Origin: Paracoccus sp. JM45
GTDB taxonomy: Bacteria; Pseudomonadota; Alphaproteobacteria; Rhodobacterales; Rhodobacteraceae
Assembly (NCBI RefSeq): GCF_003590715.1
Contig: NZ_QQVY01000007.1
Coordinates: 87,803-151,802, forward strand
Direction: 5' to 3'
Length of the DNA stretch: 64,000 nt
Part shown: positions 56,422 through 64,000 of the stretch, piece by piece
Numbering within the stretch: the stretch's first letter is position 1
Layout: each line of letters starts with the position of its first letter
Notes under the pieces: model-generated
What the model was told of the DNA's origin: nothing
The model's input: the letters and a program-made list of their open reading frames with translations, nothing else
Databases searched by the model: none
Made by a program: the position numbers and the translations under genes

Positions 56422-58029
56422 ATGAAATATTTTTCGCGCAGCCTGATTGCCGTTTCGGCAGTGGCGCTGATGTCGGCAGCTGCGGCAGCCGAGGCCAAGA
56501 CATTTGTATATTGCTCGGAAGCCTCTCCCGAGGGTTTTGATCCGGCACCCTATACCGCAGGTGGCACGTTCGACGCCTCGGCCCATCCGATTTACAACCG
56601 CCTGACCGAATTCAAGAAAGGAACGACCGAGGTCGAGCCCGGTCTGGCCGAAAGCTGGGATGTGTCGGAAGACGGAACCGAATATACCTTCCACCTGCGT
56701 GAAGGCGTCAAGTGGCACTCGAACGAGGCATTCACCCCGTCGCGCGATTTCAACGCCGATGACGTGATCTTTTCTTTCGAACGTCAAAGCGATGCCGATA
56801 ATCCGTGGCACCAGTATATCCCGGGCGTGACCTATGAATATTACACCTCGATGGCGATGCCATCGTTGGTGAAATCGATCGAGAAAATCGACGACTACAC
56901 CGTGAAGTTCACGCTGAACCAGCCCGAGGCACCCTTCCTTGCCAATATCGCGATGGCCTTCGCGTCGATCGTGTCTAAGGAATATGCCGATACGCTGGAA
57001 GCGGCGGGCCGTCAGGAAGACCTGAACAACATGCCGATCGGCACCGGTCCGTTCACGTTCCTGGCCTACCAGAAAGATGCGGTTATCCGTTACCGCAAGA
57101 ACCCAGATTACTGGGGTACCGCGCCCAAGATCGACGATCTGATCTTTGCAATCACCCCCGACAGCGCCGTGCGTTTGCAAAAGCTGAAGGCCGGCGAATG
57201 CCACCTGATGCCTTATCCGGCGCCTGCCGATATTGAATCGATCCGTGCGGATGACAGCCTGACGCTGGACGAACAGCCCGGTCTGAACGTCGGCTATCTT
57301 GCCTATAACACCACCGTCGCGCCCTTTGACAATCCGAAGGTCCGCAAGGCACTGAACATGGCCATCAACAAAGAGGCGATTGTTCAGGCGGTGTTCCAGG
57401 GTGCAGCAGAACCTGCCAAAAACCCGATCCCGCCGACCATGTGGTCCTATAACGACGCAATTCAGGACGACCCCTATGATCCCGAAGCCTCCAAGGCGAT
57501 GCTAGAGGAAGAGGGCGTTACCGATCTGTCGATGAAGATCTGGGCGATGCCAGTTCAGCGTCCCTATATGCCGAACGCGCGCCGCACCGCCGAACTGATG
57601 CAGGAAGACCTGTCGAAGGTCGGCGTCAACGCCGAGATCGTGTCCTATGAATGGGGTGAATACCTGTCCAAATCGATGGAGCCGGGCCGCGATGGCGCAG
57701 TTCTTCTGGGGTGGACCGGTGATAACGGCGATCCCGACAACTTCCTGTCGGTTCTGCTGTCCTGCGATTCGGCGGGTGACGGCGGCGCGAACCGCGCTTT
57801 CTGGTGCAACGAGGAATTCTCTCAGCTGTTGCAGGATGCCAAGGTGACATCGGATCAGGCAGAACGCACCGCTATCTATGAACAAGCCCAAGAGGTTTTC
57901 AAGGATCAGGCACCGTGGTTCACCATCGCGCATTCGACGCAATATGTGCCGATGTCGAACAAGGTATCCGGCTTTGTCATGAGCCCGCTTGGCGATTTCA
58001 CCTTCGAAACCGTGGACTTGGCTGAGTAA
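56422..58029 (+). CDS. Dipeptide ABC transporter substrate-binding protein
   Basis: 535 residues, close to E. coli Dpp[26 protein letters not shown] is the signal peptide; [29 protein letters not shown] at the mature start and [28 protein letters not shown] are DppA-like. AGAAGGA precedes the ATG at 56422; an upstream frame start adds 11 unlikely residues. Periplasmic peptide binding; exact ligand unknown. Confidence 0.93.
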   Translation: MKYFSRSLIAVSAVALMSAAAAAEAKTFVYCSEASPEGFDPAPYTAGGTFDASAHPIYNRLTEFKKGTTEVEPGLAESWDVSEDGTEYTFHLREGVKWHSNEAFTPSRDFNADDVIFSFERQSDADNPWHQYIPGVTYEYYTSMAMPSLVKSIEKIDDYTVKFTLNQPEAPFLANIAMAFASIVSKEYADTLEAAGRQEDLNNMPIGTGPFTFLAYQKDAVIRYRKNPDYWGTAPKIDDLIFAITPDSAVRLQKLKAGECHLMPYPAPADIESIRADDSLTLDEQPGLNVGYLAYNTTVAPFDNPKVRKALNMAINKEAIVQAVFQGAAEPAKNPIPPTMWSYNDAIQDDPYDPEASKAMLEEEGVTDLSMKIWAMPVQRPYMPNARRTAELMQEDLSKVGVNAEIVSYEWGEYLSKSMEPGRDGAVLLGWTGDNGDPDNFLSVLLSCDSAGDGGANRAFWCNEEFSQLLQDAKVTSDQAERTAIYEQAQEVFKDQAPWFTIAHSTQYVPMSNKVSGFVMSPLGDFTFETVDLAE

Positions 58030-58058
58030 TCGGCCCGACCCGTTTTTGATAACCGGAC

Positions 58059-58080
58059 GCGCGGGGCCCATGCCCCGCGC
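58059..58080 (+). promoter_or_regulatory. Perfect 9-bp stem-loop between binding-protein and permease genes
   Basis: GCGCGGGGC and GCCCCGCGC around CCAT, followed by TTTCC. It resembles a weak terminator or 3'-end stabiliser, expected to raise binding-protein message over permease message. Confidence 0.7.
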
Positions 58081-58101
58081 TTTCCATAAGGTAAGGGGCA
58101 T

Positions 58102-59109
58102 ATGGTCCGTTTCATTCTTTCAAAACTTCTGTTCCTGATCCCGACATTCCTTGGGATCACGATCATCGCATTCGGCTTTGTCCGGATTTTGCCGGGTGAC
58201 CCCGTGCTGCTGATGGCGGGAGAACGCGGCGTATCGCCCGAACGTCATGCCGAATTAAGCGCCCAGCTTGGCTTTGACCGTCCGCTGGTGATGCAATATT
58301 TCGAATTTCTGGGCCGGCTGTTCCATGGTGATCTTGGCAATTCGCTGGTCACAAAAAAGCCGGTTCTTGGCGAGTTCCTGACCCTGTTCCCTGCCACGGT
58401 CGAGCTGGGGTTGTTCGCCATCGTTCTGGCCACGCTGATCGGCGTGCCGGTAGGCGTTTTCGCCGCTATCAAGCGCGGCAGCTGGTTCGATCAGGTGTCG
58501 ATGACCGCCGCACTCGTCGGTTTTTCCATGCCGATCTTCTGGTGGGGCCTGCTGCTGATCATCTTCTTTTCGGGCATCCTTGGCTGGACGCCGGTATCGG
58601 GCCGTATCAGCTTGATGTATTACTTCCCTGACAGCACCGGATTCATGCTGATAGACAGCCTTACGTCAGGACAGAAAGGCGCCTTCACATCGGCAGTAAG
58701 CCACCTGATTTTGCCGTCTGTCGTGCTGGCCACGATCCCGCTGGCCGTGATTGCCCGCCAGACCCGTTCCGCCATGCTCGAGGTAATGGGAGAGGATTAC
58801 GTCCGTACCGCCCGTGCCAAAGGCATGCCGCAGCGCCGTGTCATCGGCGTGCATGCCCTGCGCAATGCTATGATCCCCGTCGTCACCACCATCGGCCTGC
58901 AGATCGGCGTGCTGATGGCCGGTGCCATCCTGACCGAGACGATCTTTTCATGGCCCGGCATCGGCAAATGGATGATCGACAGCATTTCGCGCCGTGATTA
59001 TCCGGTGGTCCAATCCGGCCTGTTGTTGATCGCAGGCATGGTCATGCTGGTCAACCTGCTGGTCGATCTGACATATGGCCTTATCAACCCCAGGATCCGT
59101 GCATCATGA
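58102..59109 (+). CDS. dppB: Dipeptide ABC transporter permease DppB
   Basis: 335 residues, MVRFILSKLLFLIPTFLGITIIAFGFVRILPGDPV at the start and [30 protein letters not shown] as the EAA loop. The length matches E. coli DppB. GGTAAGGGG precedes the ATG. It overlaps dppC by four bases. Confidence 0.94.
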   Translation: MVRFILSKLLFLIPTFLGITIIAFGFVRILPGDPVLLMAGERGVSPERHAELSAQLGFDRPLVMQYFEFLGRLFHGDLGNSLVTKKPVLGEFLTLFPATVELGLFAIVLATLIGVPVGVFAAIKRGSWFDQVSMTAALVGFSMPIFWWGLLLIIFFSGILGWTPVSGRISLMYYFPDSTGFMLIDSLTSGQKGAFTSAVSHLILPSVVLATIPLAVIARQTRSAMLEVMGEDYVRTARAKGMPQRRVIGVHALRNAMIPVVTTIGLQIGVLMAGAILTETIFSWPGIGKWMIDSISRRDYPVVQSGLLLIAGMVMLVNLLVDLTYGLINPRIRAS

Positions 59110-60008
59110 GCGATACGACCGTCAAGCTTTCAGACGCCGCCATCCGTCGCAGGATGCTGGCCGAATTCTGGTTTTATTTCAGCCAGAACCGCGGGGCCGT
59201 TGTCGGCCTTGTTGTCTTCACCCTGCTGGTTGTCGTGGCACTTTTTGCGCCAGTTCTGGCCCCGCATGGTGCCGCGACGCAATATCGCGATGCGCTGCTG
59301 CTGCCCCCTGTCTGGCAAGAAGGCGGGAACAGCCAGTTCCTGCTGGGCACGGACGCTGTGGGTCGCGATATGCTGTCGCGCCTGATTTATGGCGCGCAAT
59401 ATTCGCTGTTTATCGGCATCGTCGTCGTCTCGATCGCGCTGTTTGGTGGCATCATCATCGGTCTGGTTGCGGGTTTCTTCCGTGGCTGGGTCGATAACGT
59501 CATCATGCGTGTCATGGACCTTATCCTTGCGTTTCCGTCGCTGCTGCTGGCGCTGGTTCTGGTTGCCGTTCTTGGGCCGGGGTTGACCAATGCGATGATC
59601 GCCATCGCCATCGTCTATCAACCGCATTTCGCCCGCCTGACCCGCGCCGCTGTCATGAGCGAGATGGAGCGGGAATACGTCACCGCCGCCCGTGTGGCCG
59701 GTGCCGGCAACCTTCGCCTGATGTTCAAGACCATCCTGCCGAACTGCCTTGCGCCGCTGATCGTTCAGGCAACACTGTCGTTTTCATCGGCGGTTCTGGA
59801 TTCTGCGGCGCTTGGCTTTCTGGGTATGGGCGCACAGCCACCCACCCCTGAATGGGGCACGATGCTGGCCGAGGCGCGGGAATTTATCCTTCGCGCATGG
59901 TGGGTCGTGACTTTCCCCGGTCTGACGATCCTTGTGTCGGTTCTGGCCATTAACCTGATGGGGGACGGTCTTCGTGACGCCCTTGATCCGAAACTGAAGC
60001 GGAGCTGA
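59106..60008 (+). CDS. dppC: Dipeptide ABC transporter permease DppC
   Basis: 300 residues. FLLGTDAVGRDMLSRLIYGAQYSLFIG near residue 78 and EREYVTAARVAGAGNLRLMFKTILPNCLAP as the EAA loop are DppC features; six helices. Confidence 0.94.
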   Translation: MSDTTVKLSDAAIRRRMLAEFWFYFSQNRGAVVGLVVFTLLVVVALFAPVLAPHGAATQYRDALLLPPVWQEGGNSQFLLGTDAVGRDMLSRLIYGAQYSLFIGIVVVSIALFGGIIIGLVAGFFRGWVDNVIMRVMDLILAFPSLLLALVLVAVLGPGLTNAMIAIAIVYQPHFARLTRAAVMSEMEREYVTAARVAGAGNLRLMFKTILPNCLAPLIVQATLSFSSAVLDSAALGFLGMGAQPPTPEWGTMLAEAREFILRAWWVVTFPGLTILVSVLAINLMGDGLRDALDPKLKRS

Positions 60009-60011
60009 AGA

Positions 60012-60851
60012 ATGTCCATTCTGAATATCCGTAATCTGACCGTCAAATTTGCCACCGCAACCGGCAGTTTTACTGCTGTTGACGGGATCGACGTCCATGT
60101 CTCCAAGGGCGAGGTGCTGGCCATTGTCGGTGAATCCGGTTCGGGAAAATCCGTGTCCATGTTGGCGGTGATGGGGCTTTTGCCCGATACCGCCACAGTG
60201 ACGGCGGATGAAATGACCTATGACGGGCGCGACATCAGCAAGATGTCCAAGGCCGAACGGCGCAAGCTGATCGGTCGAGAGATCACGATGATCTTTCAGG
60301 AACCTGTCGCCTCATTGAACCCCTCCTTTACGGTCGGCTTCCAGATCGAGGAGGTGCTGCGCATCAATCTGGGCCTGTCAGGGCGTGACGCGCACCGGCG
60401 CGCGGTGGAGCTGTTCACTGCCGTCGGTATTCCTGATCCAGAAGCCAAGCTGAACGCCTATCCCCACCAGATGTCAGGCGGCCAGTGCCAGCGTGTGATG
60501 ATTGCCATCGCGATTGCGTCAGAACCGCGTTTGTTGATCGCCGATGAACCGACGACTGCATTGGACGTGACGATCCAGAAGCAAATTCTGGATCTGCTGA
60601 TGAAGCTGCAGGAAGATTATGGCATGGCCCTGATCCTCATCACCCATGATATGGGCGTTGTGGCCGAAACCGCTGACCGTGTTGTTGTGCAATACAAAGG
60701 CCGCAAGATGGAGGAGGCAGACGTTCTGTCGTTGTTCCAATCGCCGCAAAGCCCTTACACGCGTGCGCTTCTGGCAGCATTGCCCGAACATGCAACAGGT
60801 GATCGCTTACCCACCGTGTCCGACTTTTTCCAAGAGGAGGCCGCAAGATGA
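60012..60851 (+). CDS. dppD: Dipeptide ABC transporter ATPase DppD, short C-terminus
   Basis: 279 residues. Walker [11 protein letters not shown], signature [12 protein letters not shown], Walker [12 protein letters not shown] and ITHDMGVV are intact. It ends [19 protein letters not shown], without the four-cysteine extension of E. coli DppD, so it is about 45 residues shorter. It overlaps dppF by four bases. Confidence 0.93.
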   Translation: MSILNIRNLTVKFATATGSFTAVDGIDVHVSKGEVLAIVGESGSGKSVSMLAVMGLLPDTATVTADEMTYDGRDISKMSKAERRKLIGREITMIFQEPVASLNPSFTVGFQIEEVLRINLGLSGRDAHRRAVELFTAVGIPDPEAKLNAYPHQMSGGQCQRVMIAIAIASEPRLLIADEPTTALDVTIQKQILDLLMKLQEDYGMALILITHDMGVVAETADRVVVQYKGRKMEEADVLSLFQSPQSPYTRALLAALPEHATGDRLPTVSDFFQEEAAR

Positions 60852-61699
60852 CGCCCGTTGTCGAAGGCCGTGCCATCACCCGCGATTACCATTCCGCAGG
60901 CGGAATGTTTTCCAAGGGCAGTACTGTCCGCGCCCTGAAAGGTATCGACTTTCAGGTGCAAAAGGGAAAGACGCTGGCGATTGTCGGAGAAAGCGGATCG
61001 GGCAAATCAACGCTTGCCCGCATCATTGCGCTGATCGACCCATCCTCCAGCGGTGACATCATGATCGAGGGGAAAGCTGTCGACATCAGCGCCCGCCGAC
61101 CCGGTCCGGATATGCGGTCCAAAGTGCAGATGGTGTTCCAGAACCCCTATGGCAGTCTGAATCCGCGCCAGAAGGTTGGCGACGTGTTGATGGAACCGTT
61201 GATCATCAACACCAAAGTTCCTGCCGCCGAACGTCGCGAACGTGCACAAGCCATGTTGCAGAAAGTCGGCCTGCAGCCCGAACATTTCAACCGCTATCCC
61301 CATATGTTCTCGGGGGGGCAACGGCAGCGAATTGCCATTGCACGTGCCTTGATGCTGAACCCGTCATTGCTGGTGCTGGACGAACCAGTCTCGGCGCTGG
61401 ATCTGTCGGTGCAGGCGCAGGTGCTGAACCTTCTGGCCGATCTGCAGGATGAATTGGGGCTGACATATGTCTTCGTCAGCCACGATCTTTCTGTCGTTCG
61501 CTATATCGCGGATGATGTGATGGTCATCTCGAAGGGTGAAGCGGTCGAACAGGGAAGTCGTGAGGAATTGTTCAGCAATCCCAAACACCCTTATACCCAA
61601 CAGCTGTTCGCCGCGACACCGGCAACCGATCTTGAGGCCATCAAGGCCCGCGTCGCTCGCCGTAAAGCGGCGGGTTCAGGTGCGGCTGTTCAAGGGTAG
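60848..61699 (+). CDS. dppF: Dipeptide ABC transporter ATPase DppF, short C-terminus
   Basis: 283 residues. Walker [10 protein letters not shown], signature [12 protein letters not shown], Walker B VLDEPVSALD and VSHDLSVV are intact. The C-terminus (ARVARRKAAGSGAAVQG) lacks the cysteine cluster, as in its partner DppD. Last gene of the operon. Confidence 0.93.
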   Translation: MTPVVEGRAITRDYHSAGGMFSKGSTVRALKGIDFQVQKGKTLAIVGESGSGKSTLARIIALIDPSSSGDIMIEGKAVDISARRPGPDMRSKVQMVFQNPYGSLNPRQKVGDVLMEPLIINTKVPAAERRERAQAMLQKVGLQPEHFNRYPHMFSGGQRQRIAIARALMLNPSLLVLDEPVSALDLSVQAQVLNLLADLQDELGLTYVFVSHDLSVVRYIADDVMVISKGEAVEQGSREELFSNPKHPYTQQLFAATPATDLEAIKARVARRKAAGSGAAVQG

Positions 61700-61711
61700 G
61701 CCATATAGAAT

Positions 61712-61774
61712 GGTTCTGACGATGCGGCGCAAACAGCGGGGCGCAATGTGTTGGCCCTTGGCATTGTCAGAACC
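61712..61774. repeat. 13-bp inverted repeat between converging genes
   Basis: GGTTCTGACGATG (61712-61724) and CATTGTCAGAACC (61762-61774) pair except for one G-T, with 37 bases between. It fills the gap between dppF and the converging small gene. It may act as a bidirectional terminator with a large loop, or mark an old insertion. Confidence 0.5.
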
Positions 61775-61782
61775 TATCTAAC

Positions 61783-62172
61783 TTAATGTATTGCGGTAAA
61801 AAGCTCTATTTTATTCGGAGCGGTGGTTTTGAATTCTGCACTTCCCCGTGCCAGCAGCCAGCCGTCCTTACGTTCAAGATAGGCAACGATCTGCACGCCT
61901 GATTTTGTCTTTATATTTACCGGTAATGGCAGGTCGAACAGGATTTGCCGTGATTGACCGTCGCTTGGCATACGGAAGGTCAAAGCGGACGGCTGATTTT
62001 CGCTCTGCAGACCGGCGTTTTCGATCACAACTTCGATTTGTCCTTCGGGAATTGGCATATCGCCTTCGAAGGTGACGATGCATCTGATGCCGTCCGACGC
62101 CCTGACGGCTTGTCCGCTGACGACCGCAAATGCTGCGATCCCTGCGGTCATGAAAACAGTTCGGCGTTTCAC
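61783..62172 (-). CDS. Small exported protein of unknown function
   Basis: 129 residues with a GTG start; GGAGG lies five bases upstream. VKRRTVFMTAGIAAFAVVSGQAVRA is a signal peptide. The mature part looks like a beta-rich domain (IRCIVTFEGDMPIPEGQIEVVIENAG, QIVAYLERKDGWLLARG), reminiscent of the YbaY-like fold, but I would not assign it. It lies downstream of the broken RTX gene on the same strand. Confidence 0.7.
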   Translation of the reverse strand: MKRRTVFMTAGIAAFAVVSGQAVRASDGIRCIVTFEGDMPIPEGQIEVVIENAGLQSENQPSALTFRMPSDGQSRQILFDLPLPVNIKTKSGVQIVAYLERKDGWLLARGSAEFKTTAPNKIELFTAIH

Positions 62173-62235
62173 GTAAACCTCCGGTCAGGTGTTGAATGGA
62201 TAAGGGGGACCGATTGGCCACCCTTAGTTTTTTGA

Positions 62236-63760
62236 TCAAACGATGGTGAAATCGGCTGCCGTCAGATTCAGGTTTGCGCTTATATGGGCAAACTGGATTG
62301 CCGCGTCATCACCGCTGCCGTCAGCGTCATAGAACAACCCGCCAGAGTTGCTGTTATAGATAATACGATCATCTGTATCAGCTGCAAGGCCGCTGGTGCT
62401 TGCAAAGAAAGCGTCACCGGCAAGCGCGCCGCCGCCGCCCAGATTGTCGAATACAAAGCTGTCCAGCACGATCAAATCGTCGGTCACATTGAAGTCGGCA
62501 ATCCGGTCGATGTTGCCGTCGCCCAGCTCGGTCGAGAACCGGAATGAATCCGCGCCCGCTTCACCGCTCAGGGTATCTGCCCCAAGACTACCATCCAGCA
62601 GGTCATTGCCGGCCCCACCGCGCAAACGGTCATTGCCAACCTCACCGGGTTGAACGGCGGGTTCGGGGAAGTCGATCGAAACGTTCAACTTATAGTCGGA
62701 CCCTGCAGGGACCGCTTCTTCCCATCCGTCGCCGGGCGCATCGCCGCTCCAGCTGCCTTCCAGAATATAGTAGGTTCCGGTTTCCTCGATTGTATGGACC
62801 AGCCCGGAATCGCGGGTAGAGGTCGATCCGGTATCGGACCCGCCGTCATCGTTCTGGGCAACAATATTGCCCGCACTGTCAAGCAACCGGACCCAGCTGT
62901 CGTGCACATTGGGATCGGGGATGCCATCAATGTCGATGGTGACGATCATGCCGGCAGTCAGATTGATACCATAATATCCGCCTGCGCCATTGCCGGTCGT
63001 ATTTACTGTCGTATGCAGGACCGTGGTCGAATTTGCGATATCCGCATCCTCGGCCAGCGAGAAGTTGTCAGAAATGTCTAAGGCGGTCTCAATCGAGTTG
63101 TTGCTGGCATCAGCATCAAGCGTTGCATATCCCGAACCCATACCGGGCAGCGGAATGCCCTTCTCATAGGTGAAATCACCCAGCAGGGTATCATTCCCTG
63201 CACCACCTATGATGACATCCGCACCGCCCTGACCGGTCAGGACGTTATCGCCGTTGTCACCAGTGATTTTATCCCCGAAGCTTGTGCCCGACAGGTTCTC
63301 GATCGAGATGTATTTGTCGCCACCCATTCCGGTGCGATCTAGAATAAGTTTGATGCCCTTTTTAACGCCGGAATAATCAGCAGTGTCGCTGCCGTCACCG
63401 CCATTCAGGATATCGGCCCCGCCACCACCTGTCAGGGGGTCGTTGCCCGCGCCACCTTCCAGAACATTGACGCCAGTAGTTCCGGTCAAATGATCGCCGA
63501 ACGCCGAACCGACCGCGTTTTCGACATCGACGATGATGTCATGGCGGACAAGGGTTCCCACGCCGACAATCTGGACGGGACCGTCGCCATCGCCGCCTTC
63601 GGCCGTGCCATTGGCAGATCGACCATCACGCCGCTGCTGCTGTCACTATAGACAACTGTATCATTGCCCGCGCCGCCGTCACCTGATTTGTGCATGTATT
63701 GATGCCCCCGTTGGTGCAAGTGATTTTGAACGGCGCGAGCGTGTGATCGGGTGCGGTCAT
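62236..63760 (-). pseudogene. RTX-type calcium-binding repeat protein, frameshifted
   Basis: The long 3' part encodes RTX nonapeptides (GGAGNDPLTGGGGADILNGGDGSD, GGAGNDLLDGSLGADTL), a beta-sandwich insert resembling a pre-peptidase C-terminal domain (GYYGINLTAGMIVTIDIDG), and a C-terminal RTX secretion region. Near 63615 one base is missing: VDL in one frame continues as ANGTAEGGDGDGPVQ only after a shift. The N-terminal piece is tiny, and a second shift near 63690 would link it to an ATG at 63760 with AGAGG upstream. Such proteins are exported by type I secretion. Either decay or sequencing error. Confidence 0.75.
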
Positions 63761-64000
63761 GTATCAGGCCTCTGTATGCGGCGTTGATGTGACCGCGGGC
63801 CGGTATGGCGATGCGCGGACCAGAGGCATATCAACAAACCGAGCTCGTGGCCCCTGCACAAATGCTGCTTTCTCTGACCCGGATCTGATCAATCCTTTGC
63901 CGTTACTGTTCAGTGACCTCCTCACACCCCCGACTTACCGGGACGTCGTGACGCGCAATTTCCGCTACGCCATCGTCGTCACCGGATTCCGATAATCCTC
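63761..64000. other. Unassigned right end
   Basis: 240 bases with no recognisable protein, RNA or insertion-sequence end. A 78-codon plus-strand frame (63759-63995) has unremarkable composition and no good ribosome binding site. It may be the promoter region of the RTX gene and part of the next unit. Confidence 0.4.

Noticed and set aside
63759..63995. 78-codon plus-strand frame at the right end, considered as a transposase fragment
   Set aside because: No transposase motif and no identifiable insertion-sequence end in the available bases.

Overview
The window looks like accessory DNA of an alphaproteobacterium, most likely a Rhodobacterales/Paracoccus-like organism. The base composition is GC-rich, genes are packed into operons with ATGA or TGATG overlaps, and a rhizobial/rhodobacterial-type glycerol (glpDSTPQ-DUF2160-VK) operon is present. 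This taxonomic call is inferred from gene content only. I saw no rRNA, tRNA, CRISPR array or replication origin. The window is dominated by nutrient transporters and their catabolic enzymes: three dipeptide-type ABC importers, one glycerol ABC importer, one tripartite tricarboxylate transporter (TTT), two sodium:solute symporters and part of a cobalamin-type ABC importer.

Region by region. (1) 1-1200, minus strand: a cobalamin riboswitch drives a 45-codon ORF, a FecE/BtuD-like ATPase and the first residues of an exported protein. (2) 1294-4282, minus: tctCBA transporter operon. (3) 4543-16132: a complete aerobic nicotinate degradation cluster. nicE-D-X-F and the MarR regulator nicR run left; nicA-B, nicC and a DUF3311/SSS symporter pair run right. 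Together these would take nicotinate through 6-hydroxynicotinate, 2,5-dihydroxypyridine, N-formylmaleamate, maleamate and maleate to fumarate. A TetR gene beside nicR carries two in-frame stops. (4) 16214-28680: a divergent unit around a GntR regulator. To the left lie a creatininase-like hydrolase, a ketopantoate-reductase-like enzyme, an SDR, a polysaccharide-deacetylase-fold enzyme and an isoaspartyl peptidase; to the right lie a dipeptide-type ABC importer and an M32 carboxypeptidase. Its substrate is unknown, and this is the best candidate here for an undescribed pathway. (5) 29149-41245: an SSS symporter and a MATE pump, then an operon (minus) combining a class IV aminotransferase, a DmpA-family peptidase, an RpiR regulator, a dipeptide importer and a DppA D-aminopeptidase, which reads as a system for peptides containing D-amino acids. 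(6) 41371-51585: a LysR gene and the glycerol operon. (7) 51665-55211: FAD oxidoreductase, endo/exonuclease/phosphatase-fold protein, nucleoside hydrolase and a small exported protein. (8) 55273-61699: a LysR gene and a third dipeptide ABC operon. (9) 61783-64000: a small exported protein and a frameshifted RTX gene, then unassigned sequence.

Regulation visible in the sequence includes the riboswitch, several palindromes next to start codons, and stable stem-loops between the binding-protein gene and the first permease gene in all three dipeptide operons. All function calls come from reading protein motifs and gene order; no database search was run.
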